Shown here piece by piece: positions 35,843 to 45,114 of a DNA stretch of 64,000 nt (positions within the stretch are counted from its first letter, which is position 1; every line of letters starts with the position of its first letter). The translations under genes were made by a program, and so were the position numbers. A model generated the notes under the pieces. That model saw only the letters and a list, made by a program, of their open reading frames with translations, made no database searches and was not told the origin of the DNA. The stretch spans positions 27,797,983 to 27,861,982 of the forward strand of contig NC_063174.1 in assembly GCF_023159225.1 (NCBI RefSeq), in the 5' to 3' direction. Source of the DNA: Perognathus longimembris pacificus (lineage: Eukaryota > Chordata > Mammalia > Rodentia > Heteromyidae).

Positions 35843-36104
35843 GTTTTTGTGCAGGTAAGAGTAGAGGTCTGATCTCTGTGTGCTATTTTGGAACATTGTA
35901 CTGGCTTTCACTTAGGAGGCGCCTTCCCAAGGACTACCAGACCCGTCCGATGCCTTTTTTACAGAGGTGGGGCCTAGGGCATCAACCCACATGCCATCAG
36001 ACTTGCTCTTCTTGGGGCCTATTACCATAGAACTCCCAAGTGCGGTGCTATTGCCCGGCATCCTGCTCTGCTCAAATGCACGCCTATCCCTAGTGCAAGT
36101 GAAG

Positions 36105-36518
36105 CTACCAGCTTCCTGGGGTGCAAAGGCCGTGCAATTGAGGGCTTAGTCCCTTTTTAGGGCTGAAAGCCAAATCTGGGGGGAAGCTCCATACTCCAAG
36201 GCGGCTAAAGCCTGTGAAATTACAACCTTGTCCCTTCGTGTTTGGGTTCGCAGGTGACAGACCAACCAGAGGCAGACCATACTGCCCCCTAGGCATAGTA
36301 GTAAAAATACAAGTAATACATGGGACTTCCATGTTGCAGTCTGTAGAAAACAAGGTGGGGAGGAAGGGAGAATCTGCATGCAAGGGCATAGGTACTGGCC
36401 ATGCCTTAGTCACAGCCCATAGTGTCATTTCTTTTGCTGCCATCGGGGCTGCAGTCAGCACTGTTGCAAGTAGCAGGAGGATCAGTTGTACCACAGGGCA
36501 AGTGGATGGTGTCTTCAT
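36105..36518 (-). pseudogene. env: Truncated env remnant (N-terminal stub)
   Basis: This 137-codon frame starts in a position overlapping the integrase tail, as env does in betaretroviruses. It opens with [20 protein letters not shown], a convincing signal peptide, followed by about 110 residues with several Cys. It then stops. There is no furin-type site, fusion peptide or membrane anchor, and less than 300 bp remain before the polypurine tract, so most of SU and all of TM are gone. Calling it env rests on position and signal peptide, not on clear sequence homology. Confidence 0.6.
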
Positions 36519-36921
36519 CTTGCGAGTCTTTATTCGTTTCCACAGGCCTGGTCAATCTCGTTGGCACCCAGTGAGGCACTTCTTGGCCCTGAGGAAAAAC
36601 ACAAACAGCTCCCCTGGATCTCGTTATCACCAGATCCGGTCCATACCATTTGTTATTCAAAACCTCTTTCCACATGACCATATCCTTTCTGACAGTGACC
36701 TTAGTGGCTGCATGCCTATCAGCAGCTGACTCACAGGCATCATTTACATTTAAAAAATTTAAGGTAAAGAGTACAAGTGAAAGCCTTTCCCTGGGGGTCG
36801 CTGTCTCAGCTATTCCCCCTTTTTGTTTTTGCAGTAATTCCTTTAGGCTCTTGTTAGCCCTTTCGACAATTCCTTGGCCTTGAGGGTTGTAAGGCAACCC
36901 CGTTGCATGGGTTACATGCAT
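36406..36921 (-). pseudogene. pol: Out-of-frame integrase C-terminal portion of pol
   Basis: This frame carries the rest of the retroviral integrase core, including [18 protein letters not shown] with the third catalytic Glu (ERANK), and the C-terminal domain. It is in a different frame from the main pol frame because of a shift in an A-rich run near 36965-36970. It overlaps the env start. The segment around QKQKGG is encoded by a copy of the polypurine tract (see 36813-36831). Confidence 0.85.
36813..36831 (-). promoter_or_regulatory. Internal copy of the polypurine tract (candidate central PPT)
   Basis: Plus-strand 'ttccccctttttgtttttg' is identical, 19 of 19 bases, to 35831-35849, the polypurine tract and the bases just upstream of it in transcript sense. 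It lies inside integrase coding sequence. Some retroviruses, including lentiviruses, use such a central tract as a second plus-strand primer; activity here is inference. Confidence 0.5.
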
Positions 36922-36967
36922 TTGAGCGCAAAAGGCGCGAAATCCATGGGAGGTGTACGCTGGGCCA

Positions 36968-39095
36968 TTATCTTTTTATTTTTAATGGTTTACCCCACGC
37001 TGCCCAAGCCTCCAGGCAGTGGGTTTTTACATGTGCAACCTTCTCGCCAGCCAATGCAGTGGCATGAATTATCCCTGAGAACGTATCCACTGACACATGC
37101 ACATATTTTATCCTGCCGAATTCTGACACATGAGTCACATCCATTTGCCATAAGGCGTTGGGCTTGAGACCTCTTGGGTTTATGCCAACATGTGGGGGGT
37201 GGAGAAAGGTGACACAGGACTGACAGGCTTTTACAATTCTCCTGGCCATTTTCCTGGGTATGTGGAACTTTTGCCTCAGTGTATTAGCGGGAACATGATA
37301 GAGTCTATGGAATTCTTTGGCCAAAGCTATTGGGTCATCAACAATGCAGGCCATAATTTGTGCAGCTCGATCCACTAAATCATTGGCTCGTGCCATGGGT
37401 CCTGGCAATAAGGTATGTGCCCGAATATGGCCAATAAAGAATGGACAGTTGCGTTGTGAAATTGTGTCCTGAATTTGGAGGAGCACATTAGAAACCATGC
37501 TGCTCTGTTTAATAGAGGCTGCGATCTCAAGGGAAGCCACAGCATTGACCACATACTGAGAGTCCGAATACAAATTAAAGGGCTCTGAAAAGGTTTTAAA
37601 CACTTCCAATACTGTCAAGCACTCCACCACTTGTGGAACATCCGGGCGGAAGGTCAGAACCACTGGTGTTCTGCCCTGTACCACATACGCTCCTTGTCCC
37701 GATTTAGACCCATCTGTGAATATGGTTAGCGCTCCTGGCAAAGGATCCTTTTGTGTTAACACTGGGAAATAAACCAAATTTCTCTCTATAATAGCAAATA
37801 ACGGATGCTTGGGGTAATGGTTATCAATTACCTTAGAGTAGGAGCAAACAAGCACGGCCCACACATCTACTGTAGCAGCTAAAATTTCCACCTGTTCGCG
37901 GGTATAGGGTATAATCAGTTTGTCCGGAACTTTTGCAAAGTGCGTTAGGCAATATTTAAGACCTAAAAGTGTTTGAGAAGCTACCAATTCTGGAAAATAC
38001 TGGATTGTCCTGGCACCAACGGAGTTACCGTGAAGCCACCACAAAGGGCCGTCCTGCCATATTACTCCAGTGGGATAGTTCTTTGTTTTTATGATGCACA
38101 AAGCAATTGGAGCAGCAGGATCATACCGCCTCAGTTGTGCCTTAGTCATGGCTTCTTCGACCCTACGCAAGGATTGTAGCGCAGAGGGTGTTAGGACCCG
38201 AGGGGAAGTAACCTCTGGGTTCCCTTCAAGTATAGAGAATAAAGGCAATAATTCTGATCTAGGGATGTTAAGAAATCCCCTTATCCAGTTAATGTCTCCC
38301 ATTAGTTGCTGAAAATCATTGAGGGTCTTCAAATGTGAGGTCCGAAAAGAAATTTTTTGTGGCCTAATAGTTTCCGGGCTTATAACTGATCCCAAAAATT
38401 CAATCATATTTGATTGCTGAACCTTTTCAGGGGCGATGGTCAGGCCCCTGGCTGTTAACAAGGATGTAATTTCCTTATATACTGTATGAAGCGTCTCCAA
38501 GCAGGAGGCGGTCAGCAAGATGTCATCCATATAATGAATAATTTTTACTTCTGGGAATCTCTCCCTTACCAGAAGCAAGGCCGAATCAATAAATAACTGA
38601 CACATGGTAGGGCTGTTAGCCATACCCTGTGGCAAGACCTTCCATTGAAAACGTGCGTCGGGTCGCTCATGGTTTACTGACGGCAGAGTAAAGGCAAATC
38701 GTTCCCTATCTTCTTCACATAAAGGTATGGAGAAAAAACAATCTTTGATGTCTAAGGTAATGACTGGCCAATTGCGGGGCAGCGCTGAGAGCAAGGGAAG
38801 TCCCCTCTGGATGGCCCCCATGACCTGCATTTGGGCATTTACGGCACGCAGGTCATGTAGTAGTCTCCATTTTCCGGAGGCCTTTTTGATTACAAAAATT
38901 GGAGTGTTCCAGGGTGAGACAGAGGGTTCAATATGTCCTAATTGTAATTGTTCTTTTATCAGTGTTTGAGCGGCTTCTAGCTTTTCCTGAGAAAGGGGCC
39001 ACTGGGGGACCCATACCGCCTTTTCTGTTTTCCAAGGTATGGGCACCTTGCCGGGTGTAGAAGCCTTATTTTCAGAGACCCCTAGGAAAAACCCA
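36968..39095 (-). pseudogene. pol: pol: reverse transcriptase, RNase H and integrase N-terminal half, frameshifted
   Basis: The frame is open from the pro/pol slip site (about 39090) to 36968. Numbered from the codon at 39046, reverse transcriptase shows LDIKD (Asp99), LPQGMANSP and the YMDD box at 172-175. RNase H shows FTDGS (Asp445), the Glu in VECL (about 475) and SDSQ (Asp495). Integrase shows the zinc-binding His/Cys set (His580, His584, Cys608, Cys611) and the first catalytic Asp in MDVTH (636). The frame then ends prematurely at a TAA, just before where the second catalytic Asp of the D,D-35-E triad should lie; the remainder is in another frame. Reverse transcriptase and RNase H look intact, integrase broken. 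Expression would need two -1 frameshifts from gag. Confidence 0.93.
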
Positions 39096-40005
39096 AACCT
39101 TGTCTGTCCTTTTTACTGGACGATTGTAGGGGTTCGGGCTTGCCCTGTAAATGTTTGCCTAATCCTAGTGATGGGACAAACCCTTGATGTTGCATTATCC
39201 TCTTGCTAGCTTCTGAATATTCATTGGTTAGTTTTAAATTTAACTGTTGTTGGACGTCCCTTCCCCATAAATTTATCGGGACTTTGATGACAAACGGTAT
39301 AACCTTGCCTTTTTGGCCTTCCTCCGTCCTCCAGACCAGCTCTTTTGCACTGAGATCCGGAGAACTAGCGTACCCTAGTCCCTGTAATGTTTGTGAGGAT
39401 TTTTGTGTAGGCCACCGCTTCGGCCATTCATCCTTCCGGATTATGCTCCGATCTGCACCTGTATCCACTAGTCCAGAAAAACCTTTTCCCTCTATTTCTA
39501 ATGTTAATATTGGCCTTTTGTCTAATTCCATGGACAAACATGCAAGGTCCACTCCAGTGGATCCAAGGTCTGCATTGTTTCTTTCAATATTTTTTGCAGG
39601 AAAACGGTCATGCCTTGAAGGCAGCAGTAGAAGCTGAGCAATTCGATCTCCTGGAGCTATGGAGATAACTCCACGGGGAACATGACAAAGGATTTTTATA
39701 GTTCCTTCACAATCTGGGTTAATGACTCCTGGGAGGACAATTAGCCCTCTCATGGTGGAAGAGGAACGACCAAGAATCAAGCCCACTGTGTCTTTTTCAA
39801 GGGGTCCTGTCATATCAGAGTCTATGACCTGTACGCCCATCGCCGGAGTTAATACTGTTCCGGTGGCGGCACAGAGGTCCAGCCCTGCGGAGCCTGAAGT
39901 TGCCCTTCGAGCCTGGGTGGTTGCAGGTGAGGGGCTGGTACCGACGTTTGAAGTGCCCCATAGATTTGTGGGCCCTGGGGACGGGGGCCCCCCTTCCCGT
40001 TTTTT
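39082..40005 (-). CDS. pro: pro: dUTPase-protease with C-terminal G-patch
   Basis: This frame is -1 relative to gag and open from the A AAA AAC slip site to the TAG at 39082-39084. An ATG occurs at 39840, but expression is expected by frameshifting. The dUTPase domain shows AGLDL (motif 1), GRSS (motif 2), GVINPDCEGTI (motif 3) and GDRIAQLLLLP (motif 4). It would hydrolyse dUTP and limit uracil in viral DNA. The aspartic protease follows, with LVDTGADRSII (catalytic Asp at about residue 126 from the ATG) and LGLGY and GRD motifs. It would mature Gag and Gag-Pol as a dimer. The tail, GFVPSLGLGKHLQGKPEP, is a G-patch, known from betaretrovirus proteases. No stop or missing key residue is visible. 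Confidence 0.92.
   Translation of the reverse strand, partial: KKREGGPPSPGPTNLWGTSNVGTSPSPATTQARRATSGSAGLDLCAATGTVLTPAMGVQVIDSDMTGPLEKDTVGLILGRSSSTMRGLIVLPGVINPDCEGTIKILCHVPRGVISIAPGDRIAQLLLLPSRHDRFPAKNIERNNADLGSTGVDLACLSMELDKRPILTLEIEGKGFSGLVDTGADRSIIRKDEWPKRWPTQKSSQTLQGLGYASSPDLSAKELVWRTEEGQKGKVIPFVIKVPINLWGRDVQQQLNLKLTNEYSEASKRIMQHQGFVPSLGLGKHLQGKPEPLQSSSKKDRQGLGFS
39088..39094 (-). promoter_or_regulatory. pro-pol -1 frameshift site
   Basis: Minus strand G GGT TTT fits the X XXY YYZ rule in the pro frame, two codons before the pro stop. A slip back by one base enters the open pol frame. Confidence 0.7.
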
Positions 40006-41771
40006 GACTCTAACGGTACAGCTTGGGGGATCGGATGTCCATTGATGTCCTTCACTGACCTACATTCATTGGCCCAATGTTTTCCCTTTTTACATCGGGG
40101 GCACAGACCTGGTTGTCGCTGTCCTCCTGTTAAATTAGCTGGGGCCTCGTTAATTTTCGGGCATTGCCGCTTAAAGTGTCCTAATTGGCCACACTTAAAG
40201 CAGCCCTTCTGTTTGTCGTCCCTAGCCACGCGAGCGGCAGAAAGCACAGCCGCCGCCAAGCCTGCATTTGTCAATGGGCCTCCCACCTCTCGGCAAGCTT
40301 TTACCCATGCCTCAAGGCCCTTTTCCTTTATAGGAATTATCACTCTTTTACATTCCTTGGTACTTTGCTCATAGATTATTTGTTGTACAAGTGGCATGGC
40401 AGCATCCAAATTCCCAAGTACACGCTCTGCCGTCTCAAGCATGCGTGCCACAAAATCAGAAAATGGTTCATTGGGCGCCTGAATCACTTTTGTAAGGTTG
40501 CCAGCCACCTCTCCTTTGTTTGGCAAGGCCCGCCAAGCCTTGTAAAATATCTCATTTACCTGGCGGTAGACTTCAAAGGGGTAGGTGGTCTGTTCCACTG
40601 TATAAGCTCCCTGTCCTAGAAGCATGTCCACCGACCATTCGGCTCTCCCTTCTTGGAGATTCTTTCTGAATTGTATTTGTGCCTTGTCCTGAACAATGGA
40701 CCTAAAGTCAAGGAACTGCCCATGACTGAGACATGTGCGCGCAATCTCAAACCAATCCGTGGGCGTCATGGCATTAACCGTGAGTCGCCGCAATAAAGCA
40801 GTGGTATAACTGGCTGTAACTCCATATGTGCGCACTGACTCCATTAGATCCCTTAGTTGTTTATAAGAGACTGGCTCATAGGTCCTTTCATCTGTTACTG
40901 GGTTCTCAAAGACTGGAAAAGCCGTGGCCAACCTAGACCACGTACTTCTCTTTATGAAGTTGCTCCGCCCGGACACCGCATAAGGCGGGGGGGCAGAGGG
41001 TGTTTTTTGCCTGGGGGCCCTGGCCCCAAGGGGGTAACCAGGTCCGTATCTGTCCTTTTCGTACCTAGCAGCGGCTTCCTCCAAGCCCTCTTCATCTTCT
41101 GGGCTCAGCTCGCTACCCGAGGTATGGCCACTCTCGGCCTCGCTCTCTGATTCACTGCCCTCTATACTAAGAGCTGAGAAGGAGTTATCAATCTTAAATT
41201 CCTCCAAAGAAGGATACAATGGGGCAACTGGTCCTTGTCCCTTTTGAGTTTGCTTTTGTTTCTGTCTTGTCCCCACCGCCTGCGCGATCGAGGATTTTCC
41301 GGAGGGCTGCAGTCCCTCCTCCAGACCCTCATGGGGTCTCCCTTTTCTTTCTTTCATCTTTTTATTTTTATTTTCCTTTTTTTTATTTTCCTTAGGCCTA
41401 ACCACTTCCCCCTTTACTGATGAGGATTCCGAAAGACTATCCTGGTGCTTACTAAGGGCCCTTTGACCTTCCTTTATAAGATCTATGGAGTGTCCATCTT
41501 CCAGGCATGAGCGTACCATGCGCCATAAGGGCATCGTTGCTCTAGAGATCTCACCCTTTTCCTGAGCGCTGTCTAAATCCCTGCCTAACTTGTCCCAGCA
41601 AACGAGGGTCAAGCCGCCAGAAACCGCGAACCACGGCGCCTGTTGGTCTATATCAGTAAGAACCTTCTTGATAGTTGCCTTGCCAACCTTAAGACCGCGC
41701 TGTTTCAGCAATGTCTGAAGAGGAGTGTAAAGGTCCTCAGAACCGGTTGTTTTCCCCTGAGAATTTCCCAT
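39849..41771 (-). CDS. gag: gag polyprotein, intact 640 codons
   Basis: It starts MGNSQGK, with Gly2 available for myristoylation though Ser/Thr is absent at position 6. The matrix-like domain includes the PWF/LVCWDKLGRDL pattern of betaretroviral MA (about 45-67). A Lys-rich linker (128-145) follows, then an acidic Ser/Glu stretch (205-232) and a PPPY late-budding motif at 261-264. Capsid occupies about 280-510, with a major homology region near 430-450 (NEPFSDFVARML). Two zinc knuckles of C-x2-C-x4-H-x4-C type lie at 524-537 and 557-570, for RNA binding. The C-terminus is Pro/Gln-rich. The start is chosen because it is the first ATG after the leader and begins with MG. No internal stop is seen. 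The gene would form the particle and supply Gag for Gag-Pro-Pol. Confidence 0.95.
   Translation of the reverse strand: MGNSQGKTTGSEDLYTPLQTLLKQRGLKVGKATIKKVLTDIDQQAPWFAVSGGLTLVCWDKLGRDLDSAQEKGEISRATMPLWRMVRSCLEDGHSIDLIKEGQRALSKHQDSLSESSSVKGEVVRPKENKKKENKNKKMKERKGRPHEGLEEGLQPSGKSSIAQAVGTRQKQKQTQKGQGPVAPLYPSLEEFKIDNSFSALSIEGSESESEAESGHTSGSELSPEDEEGLEEAAARYEKDRYGPGYPLGARAPRQKTPSAPPPYAVSGRSNFIKRSTWSRLATAFPVFENPVTDERTYEPVSYKQLRDLMESVRTYGVTASYTTALLRRLTVNAMTPTDWFEIARTCLSHGQFLDFRSIVQDKAQIQFRKNLQEGRAEWSVDMLLGQGAYTVEQTTYPFEVYRQVNEIFYKAWRALPNKGEVAGNLTKVIQAPNEPFSDFVARMLETAERVLGNLDAAMPLVQQIIYEQSTKECKRVIIPIKEKGLEAWVKACREVGGPLTNAGLAAAVLSAARVARDDKQKGCFKCGQLGHFKRQCPKINEAPANLTGGQRQPGLCPRCKKGKHWANECRSVKDINGHPIPQAVPLESKNGKGGPRPQGPQIYGALQTSVPAPHLQPPRLEGQLQAPQGWTSVPPPEQY
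39999..40005 (-). promoter_or_regulatory. gag-pro -1 frameshift site A AAA AAC with downstream GC palindrome
   Basis: The canonical heptamer AAAAAAC is in the gag frame (TCA AAA AAC). Five bases later on the transcript comes a G-run and C-run (plus 39983-39993, ggggg-cccccc) able to pair as a stem or pseudoknot. The -1 frame is open from here through all of pro. Confidence 0.88.
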
Positions 41772-42066
41772 GTTGCACCCTTATCTACGAGTGTCTTATC
41801 CACGGGTGAAAACCACGTTATCTACCGTGGGCTTACTTTCACTTTTAACTTACTCTAGATCAATGCAGCGGCACTCTTTTCCAGGTTCGTCACAGGCACT
41901 CTTTTCCAGGTTCGTCACAGGGCAAACAGAGCAAGCACACACCAGCCACCAGCACTCACAGCGGAAGGATTATAAGAAACACCAGACAGGAACGGCAGTC
42001 CACATACCTGAGGGAAGTTACCTCCTCATGTGTTGGGTTCTGGATCCTCTTCGACCCCTCGCCTGG
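41772..42066 (-). other. Proviral leader (packaging region) with a 25-bp tandem duplication
   Basis: This is the untranslated region between the primer site and gag. The 25-bp unit 'ggcactcttttccaggttcg'+'tcaca' occurs twice in perfect tandem at 41870-41894 and 41895-41919. A packaging signal would be expected here; none can be shown from sequence alone. Confidence 0.75.
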
Positions 42067-42084
42067 TCCCGGGTTTCGGCACCA
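42067..42084 (-). promoter_or_regulatory. Primer-binding site, tRNA-Phe
   Basis: Minus strand TGGTGCCGAAACCCGGGA is an 18/18 complement to the 3' end of mammalian tRNA-Phe. It sits two bases after the 5' LTR. tRNA-Phe priming is a known trait of intracisternal A-particle elements. Confidence 0.93.
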
Positions 42085-42086
42085 GT

Positions 42087-42433
42087 TGCGGCGGGCGGCA
42101 ACCTCGTCCAGCGAGGAAAGGCGACCACCACACGAGGATCCTTCCCAATCACATTTTATTGAGGAGCCGCTTGGTTGAGGGAGAGCTTTAGCGAGGGGCA
42201 CCAAAAGGCCAAAACCGCCTGCTTATATACCGTTGGGTGAGCATGGGTCACTCCCTGATTGGTCTGTGACTGGTTGCTACTAGCAGCTGCCACGGGATTG
42301 GCTGGGACTAGAACTCACCTGCGCATGCGCAGGGTTCAGGCCGGTAAATCCGTTAGGCTTTGCCGTTATTTACCAGTAAGGCTGCAAGGAAGTAGGAGCC
42401 ATCTTGTAATGGCCTTGTTGCCGGCTTCCTGCA
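42087..42433 (-). repeat. 5' LTR of the provirus
   Basis: 347 bp, with no difference that I can find from 35483-35829. It would drive transcription leftward. Confidence 0.95.
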
Positions 42434-42649
42434 CATATTCATCTACCAACCATCAAAATCCTCTTGGAATAATACTATGCATGTAAAAATAAAGGACATT
42501 TTTTAGAATCTTAGTTTAATTTTAGGGTGCTCAACCTCTGGAATAAGTTACTTATGAGATATGCTATTAAGAGGTCATCTCTATGATGATGAAGACTGAT
42601 GAGTCTAACATGCCTTAACACCAGGATAACGTATTTAAATAGTCTTTTG

Positions 42650-42900
42650 AACCAGGTCCTGGTGGCTGGTGCCTATAATCCTAGTTACTCTGGAGGCTGA
42701 GATCTGAAGGTCTCAGTTCCAAGCCAGCCCAGCAGAACAGTCCCCATAAGACTTATCTCCAATCAACTGCTCAAAAATCAGAAGTGGCGCTGTGGCTTAA
42801 GTGGTAGAGTGGTAGCCTTGAGCACAAAAAGGCTCAGGGACAGCACCCAGGCCCTGAGTTCAAGTCCCACAACTGACCAAAAACAAAACAAAAGAAGATG
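42650..42900 (+). repeat. B1/tRNA composite SINE, sense
   Basis: 'ggtggctggtgcctataatc', 'gaagtggcgctgtggcttaa' and 'gagttcaagtcccacaactg', with an A-rich tail. Confidence 0.9.
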
Positions 42901-43715
42901 CAGTGATAACTAGATGAACACCTGAATGGTAATGGTGAGTAGAATTCTTAACATTCCTGTGTTGTTAGGTAGATGACACTCTTGAAATAATTATTTTTTG
43001 TTTAGCAAAAACAAGTGTGAAAGATGTTGGATATACAGAGTAGTTATGGATCCTTAGGGACAGTTGAACAATCCTATTAGGATTATTATTTCCCACTTTC
43101 AGTGTTCTATCTTTCCTGGGGAACAGGTTGACTATAAGGAATTTATTAGAATTAACATTTGATGATCAAATGTTTGTTTTACTGTAGTTTTGAAGAACCC
43201 AACAAAAATATACTTGAGAAAAGTAAATAATTATTATAAGGTAAAAGTTTGTCATTAGAGCTTAGGAAATTTCATGAAGCCAGTTTTTTATTTGACCTAG
43301 CCAAGAGACTGTAGATTGTCGGTCTCAGACTATCAAAACTCAGAATAATACCTTATTTTGCCTTTTTTTTAAAAAAAAAAGAAAAAAAAAGTATTTTTTC
43401 ATCCTGAAATGTTTGCTTAAAAAAAATAGGAAATAATATTAGCCAGAACACAGATGACCCATTTTGAGGCCAGGAAATATTGTACAGAGGTGATGATCCA
43501 TTATAGTTACCATGACAGCAAACTAAAGCTGTTTTCCTGGGTCTTTGTATTGTGAATTGCAGCTGTAGGGAGGGGTAACCACTCACACATCTCTCAAATT
43601 CAAGGGCCCCAAGTGTTAAAAACCCTCAGTGATCAGTAAACTCTAGTAACTTCTGGAAGTCCCTCCTATGAGACTTCTAAAGGAATCCAGATGGTAAGAC
43701 TCAAAAGAACTTAAA
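42901..43715. other. Intergenic AT-rich stretch
   Basis: Nothing supportable beyond an A-run at 43370-43390. Confidence 0.5.
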
Positions 43716-43935
43716 ATCTGCTTGTTGGCTCATGCCTACATCCTAGATACTCAGAAGGCTGAGATCTGAGGTTTGTGATTTGAAGCCAGCCTGGGCAAAC
43801 AAATCTGTGAGACTCTTATAATCAGCACAAAGCCAGAGCTGGAAGTATGGGTCAAGTGGTAGAACATCAGCTGTGAAGAAAAAAAAAAGTAAGAGCTTGT
43901 GGCCCTGAATTCAAGTCCCCTCTCCCCCAAACAAA
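43716..43935 (+). repeat. B1/tRNA composite SINE, sense, diverged
   Basis: 'gttggctcatgcctacatcc', 'ttgaagccagcctgggcaaa', 'aagtatgggtcaagtggtag' and 'ctgaattcaagtcccctctc'. Confidence 0.85.
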
Positions 43936-44289
43936 ACTTGAAATCTTCAAGGTTTCTAGAACAGATCCCAGAGATGGCTCTTGATATCCCTAGCAGGCCT
44001 AGTGCTGATCAATTGATATGCTCTATATAGAAAAGAGTCAAAAGTGTATCTTTTTCTCTGAATTATGACCAAGAATAGTAATATTTTCTGTGCTAAATTT
44101 CATGAGCAAGGGTATTTTTGTGTTTTCACAAAGTGTCCCAGTACGAGTTAATATGTAAGTTGTAATCTGAAAGACAATTCTGCCATCAAATAGTTGTATA
44201 AGGTCTGTAGGCATTTGTGCAGAGTGAGGCCAAAGAAGGATATTCTTAGGAGAGGATCACAAATGCTCAATAGCTATGTGTATTTGCTC

Positions 44290-44417
44290 ATATAAAATTA
44301 TATATAGGGAAATGAACTCCAAGAAATGGAAATAAGAGGTCTTTTTTCTTTGTTGCTGATTTTCTTTTCTTTTCTTTTTTCTGTTTTCCTCTTATTTGGA
44401 AGGAGGAAGGGGAGCAC
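44290..44417 (+). mobile_element. Old L1-like 3' region, left part, split by the younger L1
   Basis: 'aaatgaactccaagaaatgg' resembles the 3' part of older L1 copies. The piece resumes at 45708 beyond the younger insertion. Confidence 0.5.
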
Positions 44418-44432
44418 AGAAATGGTGGGACA

Positions 44433-45114
44433 CAGACTGGGAGATCTTTACCGGCCATTCAACAGACAAAGGCCTCATAGCTAAAATATATGCAGAACTA
44501 AAAAAATTACCTTCCTCCAAAACAAAACCGCAAAGAACCAATAGCCCCCTCATCAAGTGGGCTAAAGACTTACAAAGAGACTTCTCTCATGAGGAAATGA
44601 GCATGGCCAAAAGACATATGAAAAAGTGCTCGACATCACTGGCCATAAAAGAAATGCAAATCAAAACAACACTGAGATTCCATCTTACCCCGGTAAGAAT
44701 GTCATATATCAAGAAAACTAACAATAACAATTGTTGGAGGGGATGTGGCCAAAAGGGAACCCTACTTCATTGTTGGTGGGAATGTAAACTGGTTCAGCCA
44801 CTCTGGCAAGCAGTATGGAGATCCTCAGAAGGCTAAATATAGAACTCCTCTATGACCCAGCAGCCCCACTTTTGGGTATCTATCCAAAAGACCACAAACA
44901 AATTCACAGTAAAGCCACCAGCACAACAATGTTCATCGCAGCACAATTTGTCATAGCAAGAATCTGGAACCAACCCAGATGCCCCTCAGTAGACGAATGG
45001 ATCAGGAAAATGTGGTACATATACACAATGGAATTTTATGCCTCTATCAGAAAGAATGACATTGCCCCATTTGTAAGGAAAATGGAAGAACTTGGAAAAA
45101 ATTATACTAAGTGA
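44433..45114 (+). pseudogene. L1 ORF2 C-terminal remnant, frameshifted
   Basis: The first part carries the Cys-rich C-terminal motif of L1 ORF2p ([19 protein letters not shown]). The frame is broken near 44815-44835, and the next frame continues with YDPAAPLLGIYPKDHK and IARIWNQPRCPSVDEWIRKM, both familiar ORF2 C-terminal blocks. Endonuclease and reverse transcriptase domains are absent through 5' truncation, so the copy is dead. Confidence 0.9.

Larger units (their letters stand above)
35483..42433 (-). mobile_element. Near-complete class II (IAP/betaretrovirus-like) endogenous provirus
   Basis: The 6951-bp element lies on the minus strand. It has two 347-bp LTRs between which I see no difference and an exact 6-bp target duplication, catatt, at 35477-35482 and 42434-42439. 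Order in transcript sense: LTR, tRNA-Phe primer site, leader, gag, dUTPase-protease, pol, env stub, polypurine tract, LTR. Use of tRNA-Phe, a 6-bp duplication, three frames linked by -1 shifts, dUTPase fused to protease and loss of env all match intracisternal A-particle-type elements; the family name is inference. The one clear coding lesion I see is a frameshift in integrase. Confidence 0.95.

Noticed and set aside
36214..36729. 171-codon plus-strand open frame opposite integrase
   Set aside because: It is the antisense shadow of pol/env; its peptide has no domain and the minus strand explains the region fully.
39203..40619. Plus-strand open frames of 107-144 codons opposite pro and gag
   Set aside because: Antisense shadows of well-supported retroviral genes.
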